From contig JAEWQT010000097.1 in NCBI GenBank assembly GCA_023399105.1, forward strand, positions 1-6,416: a stretch of 6,416 nt of DNA, read 5' to 3'. The stretch is from Pseudomonadota bacterium (GTDB lineage: Bacteria > Pseudomonadota > Gammaproteobacteria > Pseudomonadales > Oceanobacteraceae). The notes under the pieces were generated by a model, which saw nothing but the letters and a program-made list of their open reading frames with translations, was not told where the DNA came from and made no database searches. Below are positions 1 through 5,419 of the stretch, piece by piece. Positions within the stretch are counted from its first letter, which is position 1, and the number at the start of each line of letters is the position of its first letter. Made by a program: the position numbers and the translations under genes.

Positions 1-101
1 TTGATCGACTTCAGGAACTGCTTCGGAATGATCATATCGGTATCGATATTCGGGCGATCCATCGGAGCCACGATACCGGTGTGTACGGTAAATGCTTTCA
101 T
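1..101 (-). CDS. leuD: 3-isopropylmalate dehydratase small subunit LeuD, N-terminal fragment (cut by window edge)
   Basis: LeuD is the small subunit of isopropylmalate isomerase. Together with LeuC it interconverts 2- and 3-isopropylmalate, the second step of cytosolic leucine synthesis. Only the first 33 codons plus two bases are present. They begin [20 protein letters not shown] and continue with [10 protein letters not shown], the conserved LeuD N-terminus (aconitase swivel domain) including the [13 protein letters not shown] block. The start is supported by an AGAGGG ribosome-binding site (plus-strand 108-113), six bases upstream, which overlaps the leuC stop codon. The 11-bp gap to leuC on the same strand implies one transcript and coupled translation. 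The rest of the gene lies to the left of the window, where leuB would be a common neighbour (inference). Identification is firm; integrity of the missing part is unknown. Confidence 0.95.
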   Translation of the reverse strand, partial: MKAFTVHTGIVAPMDRPNIDTDMIIPKQFLKSI

Positions 102-112
102 GCTCTGCCCTC

Positions 113-1531
113 TTAAAATTCACGCACGTCGACGAAATGACCCGCAATCGCTGCTGCTGCTGCCATCGCCGGGCTCACCAGATGCGTACGACCACCGTAG
201 CCCTGACGGCCTTCAAAGTTACGGTTGGAGGTGGACGCGCAATGCTCGCCGTTGCCCAGCTTGTCGGCGTTCATGGCCAGACACATAGAACAACCCGGCT
301 CACGCCACTCGAAACCAGCGTCGAGGAAAATCTTATCCAGACCTTCTTTTTCCGCCTGCTCTTTCACCAGACCAGAACCCGGTACCACCAGCGCCTGCTT
401 AATAGTGGCAGCCACTTTACGGCCTTTGGCCACTTCCGCAGCGGCACGCAGGTCTTCGATACGGGAGTTGGTGCAGGAACCAATAAATACGCGATCCAGC
501 TGAATACTGGTTATCGGCTGACAGGCCTTCAGACCCATGTACTCGTAGGCACGCTTGAACGCCGAGCGCTCTACGTCATCTTTGGCATCGTCCAGAGTCG
601 GCACCGTGCCATCCACTGTGGTAACCATCTCCGGAGACGTGCCCCAGGTAACCTGCGGTTTGATGTCTTCGGCACGAATCTCGACGATCTTGTCGAACTT
701 GGCATCGTCGTCAGACACCAGATCCTTCCAGGCCTCCAAAGCCATTTCCCAGTGCGCGCCTTTCGGGGCGTACGGACGGCCTTTCACGTACTCGGCGGTT
801 TTCTCATCGAACGCCACCAGACCCACACGGGCACCGGCTTCAATGGCCATGTTGCACATGGTCATACGGGCTTCCATGCTCAGCGAACGAATGGCAGAGC
901 CACCAAATTCCATCGCCGTGCCGTTACCGCCAGCGGTACCGATCACACCAATGATGTGCAGCACCACGTCTTTACCGGTAATGCCTTTGCCCAGCTCACC
1001 CTCAACACGGATCAGCAGGTTTTTCATCTTGCGCTGAATCAGACACTGAGTGGCCAGTACGTGCTCCACTTCAGACGTGCCGATACCGTGAGCCAATGCC
1101 GCAAATGCGCCATGAGTCGCGGTATGGGAATCGCCACAGACCACGGTCATACCCGGCAGAGTAGCGCCCTGCTCCGGTCCAACCACGTGCACAATGCCCT
1201 GACGCTTGTCGGCCATTTTGAATTCGGTAATGCCGAAGTAATCGCAGTTTTCATCCAGGGTTCTTACCTGAATACGGGAAACCGGATCTTTGATGCCGTC
1301 GATGCCCGCTTCACGTTCGCCTTTATCGGTCGACACGTTATGGTCGGGAGTGGCCAAGTTGGCATCCAGACGCCAGGGTTTACGGCCGGCAATGCGCAGA
1401 CCTTCAAAGGCCTGCGGTGACGTTACTTCGTGCAGCAACTGGCGGTCGATATAAATGAGCGCCGTACCATCATCACGCTGCTTAACAACGTGCTGATCCC
1501 AGAGTTTGTCGTACAGGGTTTTCCCAGCCAT
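113..1531 (-). CDS. leuC: 3-isopropylmalate dehydratase large subunit LeuC
   Basis: LeuC is the catalytic, [4Fe-4S]-binding subunit of isopropylmalate isomerase (aconitase superfamily), acting in the cytosol with LeuD in leucine biosynthesis. The 472-residue product has the usual length. Visible landmarks are the N-terminus [16 protein letters not shown], the aconitase-type segment [20 protein letters not shown] (residues 133-152), and the cluster ligands: Cys353 in GSCTNSR (351-357), and Cys414 and Cys417 in [11 protein letters not shown] (411-421). The C-terminal [16 protein letters not shown] block (439-454) is also present, so all catalytic cysteines are retained. The start is supported by an AGAGGA ribosome-binding site seven bases upstream (1539-1544). 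leuD follows after 11 bp. A divergent LysR-type regulator and its probable operator lie upstream, so transcription is likely controlled by that protein. A long open frame on the opposite strand is an antisense shadow. Confidence 0.98.
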   Translation of the reverse strand: MAGKTLYDKLWDQHVVKQRDDGTALIYIDRQLLHEVTSPQAFEGLRIAGRKPWRLDANLATPDHNVSTDKGEREAGIDGIKDPVSRIQVRTLDENCDYFGITEFKMADKRQGIVHVVGPEQGATLPGMTVVCGDSHTATHGAFAALAHGIGTSEVEHVLATQCLIQRKMKNLLIRVEGELGKGITGKDVVLHIIGVIGTAGGNGTAMEFGGSAIRSLSMEARMTMCNMAIEAGARVGLVAFDEKTAEYVKGRPYAPKGAHWEMALEAWKDLVSDDDAKFDKIVEIRAEDIKPQVTWGTSPEMVTTVDGTVPTLDDAKDDVERSAFKRAYEYMGLKACQPITSIQLDRVFIGSCTNSRIEDLRAAAEVAKGRKVAATIKQALVVPGSGLVKEQAEKEGLDKIFLDAGFEWREPGCSMCLAMNADKLGNGEHCASTSNRNFEGRQGYGGRTHLVSPAMAAAAAIAGHFVDVREF

Positions 1532-1576
1532 CGGGATGTCCTCTTGTTCATCAGACTAACGGTTTTTGATTGCCAC

Positions 1577-1604
1577 AGAATACGCCATCTGCTAAACAAC
1601 TCAA
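1577..1604 (-). promoter_or_regulatory. Predicted sigma-70 promoter of leuCD
   Basis: Reading leftward, TTGAGT (plus-strand 1599-1604; 4/6 match to TTGACA) and TATTCT (1577-1582; 4/6 match to TATAAT) are separated by 16 bp. This puts the start point near 1570 and gives a leader of about 39 nt before the leuC ATG. The imperfect hexamers fit an activator-dependent promoter. The LysR-type box at 1627-1641 would be centred at about -64. The leader is too short for a leucine-codon attenuator peptide. This is prediction by eye only. Confidence 0.45.
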
Positions 1605-1615
1605 ATTCATAATTT
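1603..1615. promoter_or_regulatory. A/T-rich dyad next to the leuC -35, possible LysR activation sub-site
   Basis: AAATT-CAT-AATTT is a perfect 5-bp inverted repeat with a 3-bp spacer. It is centred near -39 relative to the predicted leuC start point. LysR-type proteins usually contact a second, less conserved A/T-rich site between the -65 box and the -35. This dyad lies in the right place, on the same DNA face or close to it, but short A/T dyads occur often by chance. Confidence 0.25.
1608..1613 (+). promoter_or_regulatory. Possible -10 element of the LysR-type regulator gene
   Basis: CATAAT matches TATAAT at five of six bases and would start transcription near 1620, about 39 nt before the regulator ATG. 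No convincing -35 is visible at 16-18 bp upstream, so the assignment is weak. If correct, the T-N11-A box (1627-1641) would sit just downstream of the start point, where a bound regulator could block its own transcription, as is common for this family. Confidence 0.25.
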
Positions 1616-1626
1616 TCCTGATATCC

Positions 1627-1641
1627 ATTCCATTCAGGAAT
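1627..1641. promoter_or_regulatory. LysR-type operator box (T-N11-A palindrome)
   Basis: ATTCC-ATTCA-GGAAT is a perfect 5-bp inverted repeat with a 5-bp centre. The T at 1628 and the A at 1640 are exactly 11 bases apart, giving the T-N11-A signature of LysR-type binding sites. An overlapping, wider repeat (TTCCTGA at 1615-1621 and TCAGGAA at 1634-1640) adds symmetry. The box lies 17 bp before the regulator gene and about 64 bp upstream of the predicted leuC start point, the usual recognition-site distance. The adjacent LysR-type protein is the obvious binder (inference). Confidence 0.6.
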
Positions 1642-1658
1642 CCAAATGGCAGCACACG

Positions 1659-2549
1659 ATGGACACACAATCCTTACGGGCCTTTCTGGCCGTGGCCGAA
1701 CACCAATCGTTCTCGCAGGCGGCAGAGCACCTGCATTTAACCCAGTCCGCGGTCAGTAAGCGCATTCAGCAGCTGGAACAACACCTGAATACGCCACTGT
1801 TTGACCGCCACAACCGTACCATCAGCCTGACGGAAGCCGGCCATGCACTGCTACCACGGGCGCGGCAGATTCTGGATCTGGTCGCCGACACAGAGCAGGA
1901 ACTGCACAGCTTCGACAGCGAAGTGAGCGGCACCCTGTCGCTGGCCACCAGCCACCATATTGGCTTGCACCGGCTGCCGCCGGTGTTGCGCGAATTCACC
2001 GCGCGCTATCCGGCCGCACAACTGAATCTCAGCTTTATGGGATCAGAACGGGCGTATCAGGCCATTGCCCTGCGTCAGGTGGAACTGGCGCTGACCACAC
2101 TGGATGAGCAACTGAACCAATCCCTGCACGACAGCATTGAGGCGCTGCCATTATGGCAGGACGATATGCTGTGCGTGTGTGCACCGGACCACCCCTTAAC
2201 CCGCCTGCGCAAAGTGACGCTGCAGGATCTGGCCGCGACCCCGGCAATTCTGCCGGAAGCCGACACCATTACGTTCCAACTGGTCGAACGGTTATTTCGT
2301 AACGCCGGCCTGATGCTGCACGCACCGATGCCAACCAACTATCTGGAAACCATCAAAATGATGGTGTCGGTAGGCATGGGCTGGAGCGTGCTGCCCCGCA
2401 CCATGCTCGACAGCAGCCTGCAACCATTACCCTGGCCCGGGCCGCCGCTGCAGCGCTCGCTGGGGCTTATTCATCTGCGCGCACGCACCCTCAGCAATGC
2501 GGCCCGGGCGTTTATGACGATTCTGCAGCAGCAATGCGGTCGCGCTTGA
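1659..2549 (+). CDS. LysR-type transcriptional regulator, divergent from leuCD
   Basis: This is a 296-residue LysR-family regulator of typical length. The N-terminal winged helix-turn-helix covers about residues 1-60. Its recognition region is AAEHLHLTQSAVSKRIQQLE (21-40), followed by the family hallmark TPLFDRHNRTISLTEAG (45-61). A linker helix spans about 62-88, and the periplasmic-binding-like effector domain fills the remainder, including the conserved VGMGWSVLP turn (238-246). Its divergence from leuC over 127 bp, with a T-N11-A box between them, makes it the likely activator of leuCD, probably responding to a leucine-pathway intermediate such as isopropylmalate (inference). The ATG at 1659 is the only start giving the standard N-terminus, yet no Shine-Dalgarno sequence precedes it, suggesting weak translation. 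The stop lies 71 bp before the next gene, whose possible -35 overlaps it. The family is certain; target and ligand are inferred. Confidence 0.93.
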   Translation: MDTQSLRAFLAVAEHQSFSQAAEHLHLTQSAVSKRIQQLEQHLNTPLFDRHNRTISLTEAGHALLPRARQILDLVADTEQELHSFDSEVSGTLSLATSHHIGLHRLPPVLREFTARYPAAQLNLSFMGSERAYQAIALRQVELALTTLDEQLNQSLHDSIEALPLWQDDMLCVCAPDHPLTRLRKVTLQDLAATPAILPEADTITFQLVERLFRNAGLMLHAPMPTNYLETIKMMVSVGMGWSVLPRTMLDSSLQPLPWPGPPLQRSLGLIHLRARTLSNAARAFMTILQQQCGRA

Positions 2550-2573
2550 CACAAAACAACGCGGGTTCATCAT
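2546..2573 (+). promoter_or_regulatory. Possible promoter for the Usp-phosphotransacylase-flavodoxin operon
   Basis: A perfect TTGACA (2546-2551), overlapping the stop codon of the LysR-type gene, is followed after 16 bp by CATCAT (2568-2573; 4/6 match to TATAAT). The predicted start near 2580 leaves a leader of about 40 nt. No FNR/Anr-type TTGAT-N4-ATCAA box and no sigma-54 element were seen in the 71-bp gap. No hairpin with a T-run separates this operon from the regulator gene, so read-through is also possible. Confidence 0.35.
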
Positions 2574-2608
2574 CAGGCCGTTAAGGTATTGAAACGGATT
2601 GACCAAAC

Positions 2609-2613
2609 AGGAG
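2609..2613 (+). promoter_or_regulatory. Ribosome-binding site of the universal stress protein gene
   Basis: AGGAG lies seven bases before the ATG at 2621. It fixes the start codon and contrasts with the LysR-type gene just upstream, which has no such motif. Confidence 0.75.
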
Positions 2614-2620
2614 CAGGCTT

Positions 2621-3541
2621 ATGCTGGATATTAATCACATTCTGGTCGTACTCGACCACGAACACCCGGAACAGATTGCCCTTGACCGGGCGTTATGGCT
2701 GGCGCGCTCGCTGGACGCCGACCTCACGCTGCTGACCTGCACCTGGGATGCTTACTGCGAAGAAGGTTCCACACTGGATGCTGAAACCCGCAATAAGGTG
2801 AAACACGCCCTGTTGCAGAAGGCCGAACACTGGCTGGACAGCTTTACCGGCGAAGCAACGGATGTGACTTTCCGCACCGAAGTGCATTGGCAAAAACACC
2901 TGCATGAAGCCGTGCTGGAATCCCTGCGCCAGCAGGATTTTGATCTGGTCATCAAAGGCACCGGCCCGCATAACCTGCTCGACCGGATTTTTACCCACAC
3001 CGACTGGAATCTGCTGCGCCATTGCCCGGCGCCGGTGATGCTGGTGAAATCGGCCCAACCCTGGCGCCACAACCGCGTGCTGGCCTGTATTGATGCCACT
3101 TCACCGGATCAGGGCCACCAGCTGATCAACGACAACATTCTGTCGTATGCCGAGCATCTGTCGGATCACTTTGAAACCGACCTGCACCTGGTCAACGCCT
3201 ACCCGCTGGTGTCGGTAGCCTTTGCCATGGTGCCGGAAGTCAGTGCACCGGATGACATTCAGCGCTACATCCACGAGCAGCATGAAGACGCCTGCGAGCA
3301 ATGGGCCCGTAAATACAATATCAATACCGACCATATTCATATCGGTGAGGGCGATCCGGAAGATGTGGTGGCACGCATTGCGGAAGACACTGAAGCCGAC
3401 CTGGTGGTGGTCGGCAGCATCGGCCGTACAGGTCTGGCCGGCGTATTAATCGGTAATACCGCTGAGCAGCTGGTGGATAAAGTGAACTGCGACGTTATTG
3501 TGATCAAACCCTCGGACGGTGTCAGCCCGGACGCCGACTGA
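2621..3541 (+). CDS. Tandem-domain universal stress protein, UspE-like
   Basis: The 306-residue protein has two universal stress protein domains (about 2-144 and 150-297), the length and plan of UspE. The first starts INHILVVLD and includes FTHTDWNLLRHCPAPVMLVK (124-143), matching the corresponding UspE segment, but lacks the nucleotide-binding G-X2-G-X9-G(S/T) motif. The second has GSIGRTGLAGVLIGNTAEQL (265-284), a G-X2-G-X9-G motif ending in GN rather than GS/GT, again as in UspE. It may therefore bind nucleotide at one site only, or not in the classical ATP mode (inference). UspE-type proteins are cytosolic factors in stress survival, motility and aggregation. There is no signal peptide or membrane segment. 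Only 15 bp separate it from the phosphotransacylase gene, implying one transcript and linking it to acyl-phosphate metabolism. The strictly orthologous name uspE is not asserted. Confidence 0.9.
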   Translation: MLDINHILVVLDHEHPEQIALDRALWLARSLDADLTLLTCTWDAYCEEGSTLDAETRNKVKHALLQKAEHWLDSFTGEATDVTFRTEVHWQKHLHEAVLESLRQQDFDLVIKGTGPHNLLDRIFTHTDWNLLRHCPAPVMLVKSAQPWRHNRVLACIDATSPDQGHQLINDNILSYAEHLSDHFETDLHLVNAYPLVSVAFAMVPEVSAPDDIQRYIHEQHEDACEQWARKYNINTDHIHIGEGDPEDVVARIAEDTEADLVVVGSIGRTGLAGVLIGNTAEQLVDKVNCDVIVIKPSDGVSPDAD

Positions 3542-3556
3542 ATAACAGGAGCACCT

Positions 3557-4510
3557 ATGGATACTCAGGCACTGCATCAGGAAATTCTGCAGAGCACCAC
3601 CGACCACCCGCACATGCGCCGCCTCTATGAGCAGGCGCTGTTGCGCCCCGCCATGCCCACGGCCGTCGTCCACCCAGCCAGTCCGGATTCCCTGGAAGGC
3701 GCGGTGGCTGCGCACCGGCTGGGCATGATGCACGCCATTCTGGTGGGTCCGGAACATAAAATCCGCGACTGTGCCGACGCCGCCGGCGTGGACATCAGCG
3801 GCATTGAAATCCGCAACACAGAACACAGCCACGAAGCAGCCGAAACCGCAGTCGCCATGGTCCGCAGCGGTGAAGTGATCGCGCTGATGAAAGGCAGCAT
3901 CGCCACCGATGAGCTACTCGGAGCCGTACTGGATAAAACCCGTGGTATCCGCACCGAACGCCGTATCAGTCATGTGTTCTATCTGGATGTGCCGTCGTAT
4001 CCGAAACCGCTGTACATCACCGATGCCGCTATCAATATTCACCCCGATCTGCGCACCAAAAAAGACATCATCATCAATGCCGTGCAGCTGGCCCAAAGCA
4101 TGGGCCTGAGCCTGCCCAAGGTGGCCATTCTCAGTGCCGTGGAAAAGGTTAAGCCGGAGATTCCCAGCACCATCGATGCGGCGGCGCTGTGCAAGATGGC
4201 CGATCGCGGCCAAATTACCGGCGCCCTGCTGGATGGCCCCCTGGCCATCGACAACGCCATTAACCTGGAAGCCGCCAACAGCAAGGGCATTGCCTCGCCG
4301 GTGGCCGGTGATGCCGATATTCTGCTGGCACCCGATCTCGAATCCGGCAACATTCTGGCCAAGCAACTGATGTATCTGGGCAACGCCCAGGCAGCCGGTT
4401 TACTGGTGGGCGCACGGGTGCCCATCATGCTGACCAGCCGCGCTGAAAAGATGGCCGGCCGCCTGCTTTCCTGCGCTCTGGCCCAGGCACTGGCCCCGGT
4501 AACGCTATGA
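3557..4510 (+). CDS. Phosphate acetyl/butyryltransferase family enzyme (phosphotransacylase), without MaoC domain
   Basis: This 317-residue enzyme belongs to the PTA/PTB family, which exchanges CoA and phosphate on an acyl group (acyl-CoA + Pi to acyl phosphate + CoA). Family blocks are clear: [16 protein letters not shown] (110-125), [15 protein letters not shown] (226-240), the [20 protein letters not shown] run (247-266), and [13 protein letters not shown] (285-297). The sequence most resembles the catalytic part of proteins annotated as bifunctional enoyl-CoA hydratase/phosphate acetyltransferase. The N-terminal MaoC-type hydratase domain of those proteins is absent; only about 30 residues precede the transferase fold. 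Acetyl-CoA and short-chain acyl-CoAs such as butyryl-CoA are all possible substrates, and the sequence does not decide. AGGAG (3547-3551) lies five bases before the ATG. The last codons overlap the next gene as ATGA. No acetate or butyrate kinase gene is present in the window. Confidence 0.9.
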   Translation: MDTQALHQEILQSTTDHPHMRRLYEQALLRPAMPTAVVHPASPDSLEGAVAAHRLGMMHAILVGPEHKIRDCADAAGVDISGIEIRNTEHSHEAAETAVAMVRSGEVIALMKGSIATDELLGAVLDKTRGIRTERRISHVFYLDVPSYPKPLYITDAAINIHPDLRTKKDIIINAVQLAQSMGLSLPKVAILSAVEKVKPEIPSTIDAAALCKMADRGQITGALLDGPLAIDNAINLEAANSKGIASPVAGDADILLAPDLESGNILAKQLMYLGNAQAAGLLVGARVPIMLTSRAEKMAGRLLSCALAQALAPVTL

Positions 4511-4971
4511 GCAAAACCCTGCTGGTCGTTGCCCACGCCCCTTCCGCCAATCTGCAACGGTTGCTGGATGCTGGCCGGCAGGGTTTTGCAGCTGCCGAAA
4601 CCCACCACACCAAACTTTTGATCCGGGCTGCATTGGAAGCCAATGCCGACGATACACTGGCGGCCTCAGCCATTGTGCTGCTGACGCCGGAAAACCTCGG
4701 CTATATGAGCGGCGCCCTGAAGGATTATTTTGACCGGGTTTACTATCCCTGCCTGGAGCACACCCAGGGCAAACCCTGTGCCGCCATCATCCGCGCCGGT
4801 CACGATGGCACCGGCACCCGGCGGGCACTGGAAACCATCACCACCGGCCTGCGCTGGCGCTGGGTTCAGGAGCCATTGATTCTGCGTGGCGACTGGCAGG
4901 ACGATTTCCTGCAACAAAGTCAGGAGCTGATTCAGGCCATGGCCAGTGCGGTTGATACCGGCATTATCTGA
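4507..4971 (+). CDS. Small flavodoxin-fold (probable FMN-binding) protein
   Basis: This 154-residue protein has a flavodoxin/NADPH-dependent FMN reductase-like pattern. It opens with a beta strand and phosphate-binding-type loop ([20 protein letters not shown], 4-23). It continues with a flavin-contact-type segment [20 protein letters not shown] (60-79) and a glycine-rich loop [15 protein letters not shown] (97-111). It is cytosolic, with no signal peptide. The likely role is flavin-dependent electron transfer or quinone/FMN reduction, but neither partner nor substrate can be deduced. The ATG overlaps the upstream TGA (ATGA), and no independent Shine-Dalgarno sequence is evident, so translation is probably coupled to the phosphotransacylase and the two proteins may work in one process (inference). 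A strong hairpin spans its final codons and stop. The fold is fairly sure; the function is open. Confidence 0.75.
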   Translation: MSKTLLVVAHAPSANLQRLLDAGRQGFAAAETHHTKLLIRAALEANADDTLAASAIVLLTPENLGYMSGALKDYFDRVYYPCLEHTQGKPCAAIIRAGHDGTGTRRALETITTGLRWRWVQEPLILRGDWQDDFLQQSQELIQAMASAVDTGII

Positions 4972-4988
4972 AGCGGTATCACCACCGC
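4948..4988 (+). terminator. Stem-loop spanning the stop codon; weak terminator or mRNA 3'-end structure
   Basis: GCGGT-TGATACCG (4948-4960) pairs with CGGTATCA-CC-ACCGC (4974-4988). This gives 13 base pairs with a two-base bulge and a 13-nt loop that contains the stop codon. No T-run follows, so it is not a canonical intrinsic terminator. It may protect the 3' end of the upstream operon or weaken read-through into the next gene, whose possible -10 (5000-5005) lies 12 bp beyond. Confidence 0.4.
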
Positions 4989-4999
4989 CGGGGCTCAGG

Positions 5000-5005
5000 T
5001 AGAAT
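5000..5005 (+). promoter_or_regulatory. Possible -10 element for the small basic protein-rlmG pair
   Basis: TAGAAT matches TATAAT at five of six positions and lies 36 bp before the ATG at 5042, giving a leader of about 30 nt. The best -35 candidate (GTATCA, 4976-4981, 18-bp spacer) is poor and falls inside the upstream hairpin. The 70-bp gap and the hairpin make a separate promoter plausible, but the evidence is weak. Confidence 0.25.
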
Positions 5006-5041
5006 AGTCAGCCAGATAAATCCCCGCGAAGACCATTCATC

Positions 5042-5419
5042 ATGACCCGCGTTAAAAAAAACCGCTCTCTCAAGCGTATTCACAGCGTTAAAACCGGCAG
5101 CATTTCCAAGTTAAAAAAGGCCGCTGGCGTTGATCGTCAGGTCGGCAAACGGGTAAAAGGCCGCCGCACGCTGTCGGCTTATGAAAAATTTCTGCTGGAA
5201 AATCCGGACGCCAGCGAGGCCGCCAAAGCCGCGCAGAAAGCTGCCGAAAAAGCGGCGCTGGCCAAAGCCGAAGCGGCAGCAGAGGCCGCAGCCAAAGCAG
5301 AATCAGCCAGAACGGCCAAAACAGAGAAAGAAACGAGCAGCCAGGACAAGCAACGGGCCGAGCGACCAAAGTCATTGCTGGATCAACTGGACAACAAAGA
5401 TATCGGCGACATTTACTGA
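5042..5419 (+). CDS. Small highly basic, Ala/Lys/Glu-rich helical protein of unknown function
   Basis: I do not recognise a family. The 125-residue product has three parts. Residues 1-42 hold 16 Lys/Arg and only one acidic residue (Asp31), a composition typical of RNA- or DNA-binding tails. Residues 57-92 are about half alanine with alternating Lys and Glu, predicting a long charged helix or coiled coil. The tail is more acidic and ends KSLLDQLDNKDIGDIY, which looks like a short conserved motif rather than random low complexity. There is no signal peptide or membrane segment. The ATG at 5042 has only a weak GAAG upstream. The stop overlaps the rlmG start as TGATG, so translation of rlmG is probably coupled to it. 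The coupling and basic tail suggest a link with rRNA or ribosome assembly (inference). An eight-A tract lies in codons 4-7. A real gene is likely, since reading frame, overlap and spacing all agree. Confidence 0.75.
   Translation: MTRVKKNRSLKRIHSVKTGSISKLKKAAGVDRQVGKRVKGRRTLSAYEKFLLENPDASEAAKAAQKAAEKAALAKAEAAAEAAAKAESARTAKTEKETSSQDKQRAERPKSLLDQLDNKDIGDIY

Noticed and set aside
92..1420. Long (442-codon) plus-strand open frame antisense to leuC
   Set aside because: leuC on the minus strand has all conserved blocks and cluster cysteines. The antisense translation has no recognisable domain and an odd composition (rich in His, Arg, Thr), as expected for a shadow of a codon-biased gene.
1423..1668. 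Minus-strand 81-codon open frame across the leuC-lysR gap, considered as a leucine leader peptide
   Set aside because: It overlaps the start of leuC out of frame, contains no run of leucine codons, and no attenuator hairpin with a T-run lies between the predicted promoter and leuC.
2434..2443. Perfect 10-bp GGCCCGGGCC palindrome
   Set aside because: It lies inside the coding sequence of the LysR-type gene, in Pro-rich codons, and is explained by G+C-rich codon use. No partner repeat or regulatory context was seen.
2580..2610. Possible FNR/Anr-type box (TTGA repeats near 2590-2604) upstream of the Usp gene
   Set aside because: The two TTGA elements are direct, not inverted, repeats and do not fit TTGAT-N4-ATCAA. 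Anaerobic control is therefore not supported by sequence.
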